Assembly (NCBI RefSeq): GCF_023721755.1
Contig: NZ_JAMDLH010000003.1
Coordinates: 248,001 to 312,000, forward strand
Length of the DNA: 64,000 nt
From: Pleomorphomonas sp. NRK KF1
GTDB lineage: Bacteria; Pseudomonadota; Alphaproteobacteria; Rhizobiales; Pleomorphomonadaceae
Direction of reading: 5' to 3'
Below the pieces are notes generated by a model. The model was given only the letters and a program-made list of their open reading frames with translations. It was not told the DNA's origin and did no database searches. This document shows positions 27,732-36,630 of the stretch, one piece after another. Numbering within the stretch: position 1 is the first letter of the stretch; the number at the start of each line of letters is the position of its first letter. The position numbers and the translations under genes were made by a program.

Positions 27732-28241
27732 TCAGCCCTCGTCATCCCAATAGCCGAGACCGGTGCCGTGCCGCCCGATGAAGCGGAACGGCTCGCTGTG
27801 TGCGTCGTCGCCGGCCGGCAACCGCCCCTTGACCAGGAATTTGCCCGAATCCGGGTAGTCGATGACGTCGGGTTCGACCATGGTCGATACGGCGAGGTAA
27901 ATGAGGACCGCGCCTGATGTGTTCTCGATCTGGTGGGCGCTCTCAGGGCCGCCGGGCGGACAGGCAATGATATCGCCGGCGCGAATCGAATGCCGCTCGC
28001 TGCCGATGCGGACGGTGCCTTCGCCATCGAGGATCAGGAACATCTCTTCGTTGCATCGGTGATTGTGCAACGGGGAGGCGCGACATCCCGGCGCAACCTC
28101 GATCAGCGAATAACCGAGCATCCGGGCGCCGAGGCGCTTTCCGATGGCTGCGAATCGCGCCGCGTATCCCTTGGGAGCGGTCCGATCGAGGTCGTCTTCG
28201 GGATCGAAGGCGGTCTCCGTGAGGTTGAGAATTCTCGGCAA
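27732..28241 (-). CDS. Cupin-domain protein
   Basis: 169 residues with a single cupin barrel: motif 1 SPLHNHRCNEEMFLILDGEG supplies the two His and the Glu metal ligands, and motif 2 PPGGPESAHQIENTSG supplies the third His. Such proteins bind a divalent metal and act as isomerases, dioxygenases or sensors; no function can be named. It converges on the CodA-like gene with a 10-bp gap, and is 12 bp downstream of the TadD-like gene on the same strand, so the latter pair may be co-transcribed. Confidence 0.82.
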   Translation of the reverse strand: MPRILNLTETAFDPEDDLDRTAPKGYAARFAAIGKRLGARMLGYSLIEVAPGCRASPLHNHRCNEEMFLILDGEGTVRIGSERHSIRAGDIIACPPGGPESAHQIENTSGAVLIYLAVSTMVEPDVIDYPDSGKFLVKGRLPAGDDAHSEPFRFIGRHGTGLGYWDDEG

Positions 28242-28253
28242 CCTCGCCTCCCG

Positions 28254-29039
28254 TCAACCTTGCTTGCGGGCTTCTTTCCAGGTGTTGGTCTGGCTCAGCA
28301 TCGACTTGAGATAGGCGACATTGGCTTCCGCCTGCGCCGGGTCCAGCTCCTGCCGCGCGATCGCGTCCGCTTCCTTGAACTTGCCCTGCAGCCCCAGGAC
28401 GAGCGCCAGGTTCTGGCGGATGCGGCTAGTCGCTCCAGGCAGCGCCGCCGCCTTCCGCAACGTCTTCTCGGCGTTGGCGATGTCACCGGCCAGAAGGTAG
28501 GACAGTGCAAGGTTGTTGTAGACCGACGCTTCGCCCGGCGCGATCTGCAGCGCCTTCTGATAGGCGGCGCGAGCCTCGGCCGGATTGCCCTGCTGATCGA
28601 GGATGGCTCCCTCGGCGGAATAGAGCTTCCAGTCAGGCTGGTCGGGCCGTTGGGTCTGGCGGATGACCCTCAGCGCCTGGTCGAAGTTGCCGTTGGCGGC
28701 GAGCGCCTTGCCATAGGCGGCGCTCATTTCCGGATCGTTCTGCGAGGCGACCATGCCCTTTTCAAGGACGGCAACGGCTTGATCGGTACGCCCCCCGAGG
28801 CGAAGGGCGGCGGCGTAGTTGAGAATGTTGGTCCGATTCTTCGGATCGGCATCGTAGCGCTGACCCCAGGACGACGCGGCAGCGGTGATCTGCGCATCCG
28901 TCATCCGATCTACCGAGCCGGTCACCGAGACGTCGCCACGGGTGGTCAGTACCGGCCGGTTGCTGGAACAGCCGGCGGTGGCGAGGGCAAGCGGCAGCAG
29001 CAGGGCGAGAAACGCGGAACGTCGGGCGAAAAGCGGCAT
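28254..29039 (-). CDS. TadD-like TPR lipoprotein
   Basis: 261 residues. The N-terminus MPLFARRSAFLALLLPLALATAGCSS is a lipoprotein signal peptide with lipobox ATAGC. Four to five TPR units follow (for example AAYQKALQIAPGEASVYNNL, LSYLLAGDIANAEKTLRKA). The architecture and sequence resemble TadD of the Flp/Tad pilus system, where it is thought to act as a pilotin-like outer-membrane-associated factor. No other tad/flp gene is in the window, so either the rest of the locus is elsewhere or this is a stand-alone paralogue. Confidence 0.8.
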   Translation of the reverse strand: MPLFARRSAFLALLLPLALATAGCSSNRPVLTTRGDVSVTGSVDRMTDAQITAAASSWGQRYDADPKNRTNILNYAAALRLGGRTDQAVAVLEKGMVASQNDPEMSAAYGKALAANGNFDQALRVIRQTQRPDQPDWKLYSAEGAILDQQGNPAEARAAYQKALQIAPGEASVYNNLALSYLLAGDIANAEKTLRKAAALPGATSRIRQNLALVLGLQGKFKEADAIARQELDPAQAEANVAYLKSMLSQTNTWKEARKQG

Positions 29040-29143
29040 CGATCATCACCGTGATGAGGGCGGCTCGGCCGCCTCGGGTCCGGTCTTTGATAGTCTGTTA
29101 ACCTTACCGCTCAGTTAACCCGGGGCCTCACGAGCTGCCGCGT

Positions 29144-30583
29144 TTGCCTTGCCGCCACCCGTCCGTCTCTCTACATTCGGGAAAATGCCAACCGGAGTTT
29201 GCCGCCTTGCTGTCCGCTTTTGCCGCTGCCGATGAAGCCGCCATTCCCATCCACGCCGTCACCGCCGACGGGCTTGATGTCCGGCTTGCCGAACTCGGCG
29301 CCACGGCATGGGCGAAGGCCAACGCCTTCACCGCCGACGAAGGAGCCGTCCTGTTGCTGCCGGACGCCGACGGCAATGTTGCAGCGGTCCTCTTTGGCCT
29401 TGGCCGCAAGGAAGCCGCCCGTCCGCCACTGCTTGCCGGCAAGCTCGCGACCGCTCTCCCCGCCGGCACTTATCGCCTCGAAGGCTGGCCGGGCAATGTC
29501 GGCGAAGCGGCCCTGGCCTTCGCGCTCGGTTCCTACCGCTTCGAGCACTACCTGAAGCCAAAGACAAATGCGCCACGCCTCGTCCTGCCGGAGGGCGAAG
29601 AGGGGGCGGAGGCCGAACGGATCGCCGCCGCCGTCTACATGGTGCGCGACCTTGTCAACACGCCGGCCAATGACCTTGGTCCGGCCGAACTGGCCGCTGT
29701 CGCCCGAGAACTGGCAACGGCCCATGGCGCCGTGTTCGAGGAATACCTCGGCGACGACCTGCTCGCCCGCGAATTCCCGCTTGTCGAGGCAGTGGGACGC
29801 GGCTCCAGCCGTCCGGCCCGCCTGATCACCTTCACCTGGGGGCGGGCCGATGCGCCGAAGATATCGCTCGTCGGCAAGGGCGTTGTCTTCGATACCGGGG
29901 GTCTCGACATCAAGGGCGGCAACTACATGCTGCTGATGAAGAAGGACATGGGTGGCGCGGCCAACGTGCTCGGCTTGGCCCGTCTGATCATGGAAGCCGG
30001 TCTCGATCTACGCTTGCGCGTGGTGCTGCCGATCGTGGAAAATGCCGTGTCTGGCTCCAGCTATCGTCCGGGCGACGTTTTCCCGTCCCGCAAGGGGCTC
30101 ACCATCCAGATCGGCGATACCGATGCCGAAGGGCGTCTGATTCTGGCCGATGCCCTGGCTTTCGCCGATGAGGAGGCTCCGGATCTGCTCATCGACCTGG
30201 CAACGCTCACCGGGGCTGCCCGGGTCGCGCTGGGGCCGGACATTCCGCCCTTCTATACCCGCGACGACAAGTTCGCCGCCGACCTCGCATCTGCGAGTCT
30301 TGCAGCTGGCGATCCGCTCTGGCGTTTGCCGTTGTGGGCGCCCTACGAGGACGGCCTGAAGTCGAAGATCGCCGATCTCAACAATGTCTCTCCCGGCGGC
30401 TTTGCCGGTTCGATCACCGCCGCGCTGTTCCTCGGCCGCTTCGTCGAAAAGGCGAAGACCTGGATGCATGCCGACATCTTCGCCTGGGTGCCGGCGGCGC
30501 GACCGGGCCAGCCGGAGGGCGGTGAGGCGCAATCGATCCGTGCCCTATACCTCTACCTCAGGGACTTGTTCGGGCGCGCCTGA
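29144..30583 (+). CDS. Leucyl aminopeptidase family protein (M17)
   Basis: About 460-479 residues. C-terminal catalytic domain has LVGKGVVFDTGGLDIKGG, MLLMKKDMGGAANVLGL and the signature DTDAEGRLILADAL (usually NTDAEGR), with the two-zinc ligands Lys, Asp and Glu intact. It removes N-terminal residues from peptides in the cytoplasm. The start is unsettled: the longest frame begins at a TTG (29144), another TTG is at 29207, and the only nearby ATG is out of frame. The gene is divergent from the TadD-like gene with a 104-bp shared region. Confidence 0.9.
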   Translation: MPCRHPSVSLHSGKCQPEFAALLSAFAAADEAAIPIHAVTADGLDVRLAELGATAWAKANAFTADEGAVLLLPDADGNVAAVLFGLGRKEAARPPLLAGKLATALPAGTYRLEGWPGNVGEAALAFALGSYRFEHYLKPKTNAPRLVLPEGEEGAEAERIAAAVYMVRDLVNTPANDLGPAELAAVARELATAHGAVFEEYLGDDLLAREFPLVEAVGRGSSRPARLITFTWGRADAPKISLVGKGVVFDTGGLDIKGGNYMLLMKKDMGGAANVLGLARLIMEAGLDLRLRVVLPIVENAVSGSSYRPGDVFPSRKGLTIQIGDTDAEGRLILADALAFADEEAPDLLIDLATLTGAARVALGPDIPPFYTRDDKFAADLASASLAAGDPLWRLPLWAPYEDGLKSKIADLNNVSPGGFAGSITAALFLGRFVEKAKTWMHADIFAWVPAARPGQPEGGEAQSIRALYLYLRDLFGRA

Positions 30584-30713
30584 GCGCGGTCCAGAAATCC
30601 ATCGCGGTAAAAAAGCTGTTCGGCGGCGCATACTTATGCCGCTGCCGGGCGGCTCGTCTGCGTCTTGCGCATTGCTCTTGCCCGAGCTATTCCGTGAGTG
30701 CGGGGGATAGTTT

Positions 30714-30742
30714 TTGTTAAAGCCATGAAAAGAAAATATAAA
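30714..30742 (+). promoter_or_regulatory. Sigma-70-type promoter for ackA-pta
   Basis: TTGTTA at 30714-30719 and TATAAA at 30737-30742 with a 17-bp spacer, inside the most AT-rich stretch of this region. It is the best promoter match I found in the window. A start near 30750 gives a leader of about 180 nt before ackA. Confidence 0.6.
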
Positions 30743-30811
30743 TTGGCTTGCGCTAAGGTCGACGATGTTTCGTCGGCATCGGTGGTCGAAATTCCGGTAC
30801 GGGGTGGGCCG

Positions 30812-30867
30812 CATACCAAATCCTCCCGATCTCGGATATTCGCCGCAAATCCACGAGATTTGGTATG
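30812..30867 (+). promoter_or_regulatory. 11-bp inverted repeat in the ackA 5' UTR
   Basis: CATACCAAATC (30812-30822) is the exact reverse complement of GATTTGGTATG (30857-30867). The right arm can alternatively form a smaller hairpin with CAAATC at 30846-30851 around a 5-nt loop, so two mutually exclusive folds are possible. It ends 63 bp before the ackA start. It could be an operator or an RNA switch. Confidence 0.5.
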
Positions 30868-30930
30868 ACGGGGGCGCCGCCGCTCGCCGTATCCTCGGTC
30901 AATCCAACGAGAATCGATAGAGTATCGCCG

Positions 30931-32142
30931 ATGTCGACATCCTCCCCCCTGATCCTGGTCATCAACAGCGGCTCGTCGTCGTTGAAGTTCGCCATCTACC
31001 CGGTCGGCGAACGCCAGCCGCTGGCCTCCGGCCTTGCCGAACGTCTCGGCCAGAATGATGCCTCGATCCGCTTCGATGTCGACGGCACCAAGAACAAGGC
31101 GCCGCTGGCGTCCACCGACCACCAGGGCGCAGTCGATGCGCTGATGGCTTTCCTGAAGGAGCGCGGCTGGTTCCAGCGCGTGGCCGCCGTCGGCCATCGC
31201 GTCGTCAACGGCGGTGAGCGCTTCACCGAAAGCCGTATCGTCACCGACGACGCCATGATCGAGGAAATCGGCACCTGCCCCTTCGCGCCGCTGCACAATC
31301 CGGCCCACGCCATCGGCATGCGCGCCGCCGTCCACGCCTTCCCGTCGCTGACGCAGGTTGCCGTGTTCGACACTGCCTTCCACCAGACGATGAAGCCGGA
31401 AGCCTTCCTCTACGCCCTGCCGCGCAAGTACTATCGTGACCTCGGCGTGCGCCGCTACGGCGCCCACGGCACCTCGCATCGCTACGTTTCCGGCGAGACC
31501 ATCCGCCTGCTCGGCCTTGACCCGAATGACAGCGGCGTCGTCGTCTGCCATCTCGGCAACGGCTCGTCCGCCACCGCCGTTCTCAACGGCAAGTGCGTCG
31601 ATACCTCGATGGGCCTCACCCCGCTGGAAGGCCTGGTCATGGGCACGCGCACCGGCGACGTCGACTACGGCGCGCTTGCCTACATCGCCAAGAAGACCGG
31701 TCTTGATGTCGACGGCCTTGAGAAGATGGCCAACCGCGAGAGCGGCCTGCTCGGTCTGTCGGAGCTCTCCAACGACTGCCGTACGCTGACCGAGGCGGCC
31801 CAGGCCGGCAACCATCAGGCCGAAGAGACGCTCGACGTCTTCGTCTTCCGCCTTTGCCGCTACATCGGCGCCTTGACCGCCGCTCTGCCGCGTCTCGACG
31901 CTGTCGCCTTCACCGGCGGCATCGGCGAGAATTCCGCCTATATCCGGGCCAAGACGCTGAAGCGCCTGTCCGCCCTCGGCCTCGACCTCGACGAGGAAGC
32001 CAATGCCAAGATCTACGGTGGCAAGAGCGGCATCGTCTCTCTGTCGAAGAAGCCGGTAGCCATTGTCGTGCCGACCGATGAAGAGCGCGTGATCGCCGAG
32101 GACACGGCCCGCCTCGCCGGTCTCCTGCCTGCCAACGCCTGA
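30931..32142 (+). CDS. ackA: Acetate kinase
   Basis: 403 residues from the ATG at 30931. All family signatures are present: LVINSGSSSLKFAIY at the N-terminus, HRVVNGGERFTES, VFDTAFHQTM, RRYGAHGTSHRYVS and HLGNGSSATAV, with FTGGIGENSAYIR near the C-terminus. It converts acetyl phosphate and ADP to acetate and ATP, or the reverse. It forms an operon with pta 19 bp downstream. In many Rhizobiales ackA follows a phosphoketolase gene; none is present here. Confidence 0.97.
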   Translation: MSTSSPLILVINSGSSSLKFAIYPVGERQPLASGLAERLGQNDASIRFDVDGTKNKAPLASTDHQGAVDALMAFLKERGWFQRVAAVGHRVVNGGERFTESRIVTDDAMIEEIGTCPFAPLHNPAHAIGMRAAVHAFPSLTQVAVFDTAFHQTMKPEAFLYALPRKYYRDLGVRRYGAHGTSHRYVSGETIRLLGLDPNDSGVVVCHLGNGSSATAVLNGKCVDTSMGLTPLEGLVMGTRTGDVDYGALAYIAKKTGLDVDGLEKMANRESGLLGLSELSNDCRTLTEAAQAGNHQAEETLDVFVFRLCRYIGALTAALPRLDAVAFTGGIGENSAYIRAKTLKRLSALGLDLDEEANAKIYGGKSGIVSLSKKPVAIVVPTDEERVIAEDTARLAGLLPANA

Positions 32143-32161
32143 TGCGAAAGGGACGAAGACC

Positions 32162-34279
32162 ATGACTCCGAAACCCTCATACCGCACGTTCTTCCTGGCG
32201 CCGACGTCCAGTCAGCAAGGCATCTCCTCCGTGGCGCTCGGCCTTGTCCGCGCCTTCCAGCGCGAGGGCTTTGACGTCGGCTTCGCCAAGCCGGTCGCCG
32301 ATCCCGAGGCCTATCCCGACGGGCTCGACCGTTCGGTTCACTTCGCCCGTACGCTGCTCGGCCTCAACACGCCCGATCCCATTCCGGCCGAACGTGCCGA
32401 GGAGATGATCCGCACCGGCAATCTCTTCACGCTGCTCGAAGAGATCGTTGAGCTGGTCGAGGAAGCGCGGGGCAACCGGTCGATGGTCGTCGTCGAGGGG
32501 CTGCTGCCCTCGACGACCCATCCGTTGACCATCGACCTCGATATCGCCATGGGTCGCTCGCTGTCGGCCGAGATCATTCCGGTGGTGCCCGGCCTCGATG
32601 CCACGGTGAAGTCCATCGTCGGCGATCTCGCCGACGCCCAGCATCGCTTCCTGGCCGAAGGGCGCCCGTTCGCCGGCCTGATCGTCGGTCGCGCTCGCGG
32701 TGGCGACGTCAAGGCCGAGGAGTTCGCCAAGGCGCTCGAAGCGGCCAAGATCGGCGTGCCCGTGCTGGCCGTCACCTCCGACGAGCCGGCCCTCAACGCG
32801 CCGCGTCTCGTCGACGTCGCTTCGGATCTCGGCTTCGGCATCCTTCGGCCCGGTGATATCAAGAAGGCGCGCGTCGGCGAGATCGTCATCGGCGCTCGCA
32901 GCCCGGACAAGGTGGTGAAGGCGCTCAAGCCCGGAACACTGGTCGTCACTCCCGGCGACCGTTCCGATATCATCATCACCACGACGCTGGCCCGTTCGTC
33001 GGGCATGCCGATCGCAGGCCTGTTGCTGACCTGCGACGAGCCGATGGCGCCGTCGATCTCCGAGTTCCTGTCGCCGCGCTTTGGCGATCTGCCGGTGCTG
33101 ACCACCGAGCTCCAGACCTATGACGTCGCCGTCCGCCTCAACTCGATGGACCGTCGTGTCCGTCACGAGGATGCCGAGCGCATGGAGAAGCTGCTCGAGC
33201 ACGTCGCCGATCATATCGATCTCGGCCCGCTGGCCCCGGCGACGGCGCGTTCCAATGGTGGCCTGATGACGCCGCCGATGTTCCGCCACCGCATGATCCA
33301 GGAAGCGCGCGCTGCCAACCGCCGCATCGTGCTGCCGGAAGGCGACGAGCCGCGGACTATCAAGGCTGCCGTCATCTGCACGCAGAAGCGCATTGCTCGC
33401 TGCGTTCTGGTCGGCGACCCCAAGGCGATCAACGATGTCGCGGTCAGCCATGGCATCGAACTGCCACCGGAGCTGGAAATCCTCGACCCGGTCAAGGTGC
33501 GTGCCAGCTACGTCGGACCGATGGTCGAACTTCGCAAGTCGAAGGGGCTGACTGCGCCGCAGGCCGAAGCGCAGCTGGAAGACAACGTGGTGCTCGCCAC
33601 CATGATGCTTGCCATGGGCGATGTCGATGGCTTGGTCTCCGGTGCCGTCCATACCACTGCGTCGACGGTGCGTCCGGCGTTGCAGCTCATCAAGACCGCG
33701 CCGGGCAATTCGATCGTGTCCAGCGTGTTCTTCATGCTGATGCCGGATCAGGTCCTGGTTTACGGTGATTGCGCCATCAACCCCGATCCGTCCGCGGACG
33801 AACTGGCGGAAATCGCCTGCCAGTCGGCCGAGAGCGCCCGTTCCTTCGGCATCGATCCGCGCGTTGCCATGATCTCCTACTCCACCGGCACGTCCGGCAC
33901 GGGTAGCGATGTCGACAAGGTGCGCGAGGCTACGCTGAAGGTCATGGAGCGCCGCCCAGACCTCTTGATCGACGGCCCGATCCAGTACGACGCCGCCTCG
34001 GTGGAAAGCGTCGGCAAGCAGAAGGCGCCGGGCTCGCCGGTCGCCGGCCACGCCAACGTCTTCGTCTTTCCCGACCTCAACACCGGCAACACCACCTACA
34101 AGGCGGTGCAGCGTTCGGCCAACGTCGTATCGGTCGGCCCGATGCTGCAGGGTCTCCGCAAGCCGGTGAACGACCTGTCGCGCGGCGCCCTCGTCGACGA
34201 CATCGTCTACACCATCGCGCTGACGGCCATCCAGGTTAGCCAGAGCGAACAGCCGTCGCAGGCCGCTGCTGCCGAGTAA
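32162..34279 (+). CDS. pta: Phosphate acetyltransferase (long, three-domain form)
   Basis: 705 residues, the size of the E. coli enzyme. The N-terminal part is the P-loop-fold domain (FFLAPTSSQQGISSVALGLV), the middle is the DRTGG domain and the C-terminal 330 residues are the PTA_PTB catalytic domain (IVLPEGDEPRTIKAAVICTQ, SYSTGTSGTGSDVDKV, YKAVQRSANVVSVGPMLQG). It interconverts acetyl-CoA and acetyl phosphate, and with AckA makes the acetate overflow/assimilation route. A terminator follows 30 bp after the stop. Confidence 0.97.
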   Translation: MTPKPSYRTFFLAPTSSQQGISSVALGLVRAFQREGFDVGFAKPVADPEAYPDGLDRSVHFARTLLGLNTPDPIPAERAEEMIRTGNLFTLLEEIVELVEEARGNRSMVVVEGLLPSTTHPLTIDLDIAMGRSLSAEIIPVVPGLDATVKSIVGDLADAQHRFLAEGRPFAGLIVGRARGGDVKAEEFAKALEAAKIGVPVLAVTSDEPALNAPRLVDVASDLGFGILRPGDIKKARVGEIVIGARSPDKVVKALKPGTLVVTPGDRSDIIITTTLARSSGMPIAGLLLTCDEPMAPSISEFLSPRFGDLPVLTTELQTYDVAVRLNSMDRRVRHEDAERMEKLLEHVADHIDLGPLAPATARSNGGLMTPPMFRHRMIQEARAANRRIVLPEGDEPRTIKAAVICTQKRIARCVLVGDPKAINDVAVSHGIELPPELEILDPVKVRASYVGPMVELRKSKGLTAPQAEAQLEDNVVLATMMLAMGDVDGLVSGAVHTTASTVRPALQLIKTAPGNSIVSSVFFMLMPDQVLVYGDCAINPDPSADELAEIACQSAESARSFGIDPRVAMISYSTGTSGTGSDVDKVREATLKVMERRPDLLIDGPIQYDAASVESVGKQKAPGSPVAGHANVFVFPDLNTGNTTYKAVQRSANVVSVGPMLQGLRKPVNDLSRGALVDDIVYTIALTAIQVSQSEQPSQAAAAE

Positions 34280-34308
34280 GGTGGCGGAACCCGTACTGAA
34301 CAGCAAAA

Positions 34309-34336
34309 CCGGCGATCTTCGGGTCGCCGGCTTTTT
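34309..34336 (+). terminator. Rho-independent terminator of ackA-pta
   Basis: CCGGCGA (34309-34315) pairs with TCGCCGG (34324-34330) around an 8-nt loop containing TTCG, followed by CTTTTTG. Confidence 0.85.
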
Positions 34337-34436
34337 GTTGCCGAGCCGATGGTCATGAGCCGAGAGACGGGCAAAAGGCCGGTTTAGATTTTATAGTAAG
34401 CCGACTAATTATATAGCTGGTCGCTTGCAGGCGGCC

Positions 34437-34469
34437 CAAACAAAAGCCGCCGGGAAACGACCCGGCGGC
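34437..34469 (-). terminator. Rho-independent terminator of the thuA-thuB-like operon
   Basis: A perfect 9-bp stem (34446-34454 with 34461-34469, GCCGCCGGG/CCCGGCGGC) around a 6-nt loop. Read on the minus strand it is followed by CTTTTGTTTG. It lies 26 bp past the stop of the oxidoreductase gene. Confidence 0.8.
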
Positions 34470-34494
34470 CTTGAACGAGAGACGTTGGATTGCT

Positions 34495-35547
34495 TCAGTC
34501 CGCAACGGCCAGCTCGCCCCTCAGCCGCTCCGTTTCGAACGAGGCGTCGAGGATGCGTTGCAGGTCGGCGGCTCGGCGGAAGCTTGGCTCCATGGTTTGA
34601 CCGGCTCTCACGGCGTCGACGAACCGCTTGTAGTTCATCGGTACCGGTTTTGCGGTCACCGGACGCCATGTCTGGCTGTTGATGTCCTTCGCGCCCTTGC
34701 AGGCGCGCAGCCATGTGCCGTCGGAGCCGTTCTGGATTTCTATGGCGCCCTTGTCTCCGAAAACGCGGACACGCAGCGTATTGGCGTAGCCGGTGGCAAA
34801 ACGTGAGGCATGGATGACGCCGATGGCGCCGTTCTCGAACTCCAGCGTGCCGGCGAAGCTGTCGTTGGCATCGAGGGTATACTCGCCGATCTTGTCGTCG
34901 GGCGCCTTGTGAAAGGTCTTGAGACGGCCGAACAGCCGCGTCACATCGGTACCGGCGCCGTAGGAGGCGAAGTCGAGAATGTGGATGCCGACGTCGCCGA
35001 TCACGCCCTTGGAGCCGTGATTTTCAGAAAGCCGCCATAGCCAGCGGCTTTCGGTCCGCCAGTCGCCCCAATGGGTTCCGGTTAGCCAGCTCTGGAGATA
35101 GCTGGCCTCCACGTGCTTGACGTCGCCGATGGCTCCCGAGGTGACCATCTGGTGCATCTTGTGAATTTCGGGCACGTTCCGATAGCTGAGGTTGACCATG
35201 CCGACGAGGCCCGCCTTCTCGGCCGCCTCGGTCATTTCCAGCGCGTGAGCGTAGTTTGTGGCCAGCGGCTTCTCGCACAGCACGTGCTTGCCGGCGGTGA
35301 GCAGGGCCATGGTCGTGGGATAGTGGGCGAGATCGGTGGTGACGTTGGCCGCCGAGTCGAACTTGCCCCAGACGATGGCGTCCTCCACCGTGGCGAACGT
35401 GCGGGGGATGTTGAAATCCTTGGCGAAGGCGGTGGCCAGCTCGGGGAAGATGTCGACGCAGCCGACGATTTTGACGCCACGAATCTTGGCGAAATGCTGG
35501 GCATGATGGCGGGCCATGCTGCCGGTGCCCACGATGATGAGACGCAT
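34495..35547 (-). CDS. Gfo/Idh/MocA-family oxidoreductase (ThuB-like)
   Basis: 350 residues. N-terminal Rossmann fold with GTGSMARHHAQHFAK and the family's CEKPLA (EKP) segment near residue 92; C-terminal alpha/beta domain with DVGIHILDFASYGAG, whose D-x3-H is the usual catalytic pair. Members use NAD(P) to oxidise sugars, inositols or sugar acids. Pairing with a ThuA-domain gene, 72 bp upstream, is the arrangement of thuA-thuB in rhizobial trehalose/disaccharide catabolism, where keto-sugars are intermediates. No sugar ABC transporter is adjacent, so the substrate is open. Confidence 0.88.
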   Translation of the reverse strand: MRLIIVGTGSMARHHAQHFAKIRGVKIVGCVDIFPELATAFAKDFNIPRTFATVEDAIVWGKFDSAANVTTDLAHYPTTMALLTAGKHVLCEKPLATNYAHALEMTEAAEKAGLVGMVNLSYRNVPEIHKMHQMVTSGAIGDVKHVEASYLQSWLTGTHWGDWRTESRWLWRLSENHGSKGVIGDVGIHILDFASYGAGTDVTRLFGRLKTFHKAPDDKIGEYTLDANDSFAGTLEFENGAIGVIHASRFATGYANTLRVRVFGDKGAIEIQNGSDGTWLRACKGAKDINSQTWRPVTAKPVPMNYKRFVDAVRAGQTMEPSFRRAADLQRILDASFETERLRGELAVAD

Positions 35548-35585
35548 GTTGAGGGGTCCGATGGGAAGAGGGTGGTCAGAGCTTA

Positions 35586-35607
35586 GGCCGGCGGGAAACC
35601 ACCGGCC
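35586..35607. repeat. Intercistronic hairpin between thuA and the oxidoreductase gene
   Basis: GGCCGGCGG (35586-35594) pairs with CCACCGGCC (35599-35607) with one mismatch around a GAAA tetraloop. On the coding (minus) strand there is no T-run after it, so it is more likely an mRNA-processing or stability element than a terminator. Confidence 0.4.
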
Positions 35608-35619
35608 TTTTCAAAGCGC

Positions 35620-36405
35620 TCAACGAAGGCCAGGGGCACCCTTGGCATGGATGGTCAAGCCGCGCTCCTTGATCGGCTCCAGCGCCTTGTCGACCGGCAC
35701 GTTGGGCGCGTCGGTAACCGCCGTCCAGGCCGGACCCGGATTGTAGGCCCATTTGACAGCGTTGCGCAGCACCGTCAGCACGTTCTCGTCATGATAGGTG
35801 GGATAGGCCTCGTGACCCGGACGGAAGTAGAAAATCTTCCCGGCGCCGCGCTTGTAGCAAAGGCCGGAGCGGAATACTTCGCCACCCTGGAACCAGGAGA
35901 TGAATACGGTTTCATCGGGCTCGGGTACCGAGAAGGGCTCTCCGTACATCTCTTCCATGTCGAGTTCGATCTTCTCCGGCAGGCCGGCGGCGATCGGATG
36001 GTTGCGATTGATCACCCAGAGGCGCTCGCGCTCGCCCGCTTCGCGCCACTTGAGCGCGCAAGGGGTGCCCATCAACCGCTTGAAGATCTTCGAGAAGTGG
36101 CCGGAGTGCAGAACCAGAAGGCCCATCCCCTCCCAGACGCGCTTGGCGACGCGCTCGACGATCTCGTCCTTCACCTCGCCGTGGGCGGCATGACCCCACC
36201 AGACCAGAACGTCTGTCGCGGCGAGCTTCTCGACCGTCAGGCCGTGCTCGGGCATCTGCAGCGTAACCCAGCTCGCCTCGATGGACGGGTCGACATTGAG
36301 AGCGTCAGCAATGGTGCTGTGCATGCCGTTGGGATACAGGTCGCGCACGACTTGGCTGGTCTGCTCGTGCACATTCTCGCCGAAGACGGTGGTGCGGATA
36401 GTCAT
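35620..36405 (-). CDS. thuA: ThuA-domain protein (trehalose utilisation type)
   Basis: 261 residues from the ATG at 36403-36405, preceded by GGGAGGACTTCC; the longer frame to 36468 adds Arg-rich unrelated sequence. Class-I glutamine-amidotransferase-like fold of the ThuA family: [23 protein letters not shown] at the N-terminus, [34 protein letters not shown] and [15 protein letters not shown]. In rhizobia ThuA acts with ThuB in catabolism of trehalose and related disaccharides; its exact reaction on a keto-sugar is not settled. It is the first gene of a two-gene operon controlled by two LacI-type operators. Confidence 0.85.
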   Translation of the reverse strand: MTIRTTVFGENVHEQTSQVVRDLYPNGMHSTIADALNVDPSIEASWVTLQMPEHGLTVEKLAATDVLVWWGHAAHGEVKDEIVERVAKRVWEGMGLLVLHSGHFSKIFKRLMGTPCALKWREAGERERLWVINRNHPIAAGLPEKIELDMEEMYGEPFSVPEPDETVFISWFQGGEVFRSGLCYKRGAGKIFYFRPGHEAYPTYHDENVLTVLRNAVKWAYNPGPAWTAVTDAPNVPVDKALEPIKERGLTIHAKGAPGLR

Positions 36406-36528
36406 GGAAGTCCTCCCGGGATGAGCGGCCCGGCGCCGCTGACGTGCGCACCGCCGATTCCGCGGCAAGACCCGGGTCGTCGGCCTTCCTCAAGGCTGGA
36501 AACGAGGCGCGGCATCTTGCTTCGGAAG

Positions 36529-36545
36529 CATTCAAAGCGCTTTTA
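36529..36545 (-). promoter_or_regulatory. LacI-family operator, proximal copy
   Basis: CATTCAAAGCGCTTTTA, containing the palindromic core AAAGCGCTTT with the central CG typical of LacI/GalR operators. It covers the -10 element of the thuA promoter, a position expected for repression. The same 17 bases occur in opposite orientation at 36631-36647. Confidence 0.7.
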
Positions 36546-36559
36546 ATGGTGATTGTCAA
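36530..36559 (-). promoter_or_regulatory. Promoter of the thuA operon
   Basis: On the minus strand, TTGACA (36554-36559), an 18-bp spacer and TTGAAT (36530-36535). The -10 is inside the proximal operator. This gives a leader of about 115 nt before thuA. Confidence 0.5.
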
Positions 36560-36630
36560 GAGTCGCCGACCGCAGTGGGTAGTTCTCACAATCGCTTGTT
36601 TCGTCAAAGATATTTTGAACGGCGAAATAA

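Larger units (their letters stand above)
30584..30930. other. Upstream region and 5' UTR of ackA-pta
   Basis: 347 bp without a gene. The first part is the 3' flank of the aminopeptidase gene; a promoter lies at 30714-30742 and the remaining 180 bp would be a long 5' UTR containing an 11-bp inverted repeat. Local AT content rises sharply at 30710-30750. Confidence 0.6.

Noticed and set aside
32177-34306. 709-codon open frame on the minus strand
   Set aside because: Exact shadow of pta, whose motifs are unambiguous on the plus strand.
35611-35620. Possible third LacI half-site (TCAAAGCGCT) at the end of thuA
   Set aside because: Only one arm of the palindrome matches, and it is inside coding sequence at the stop codon. 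Probably chance.
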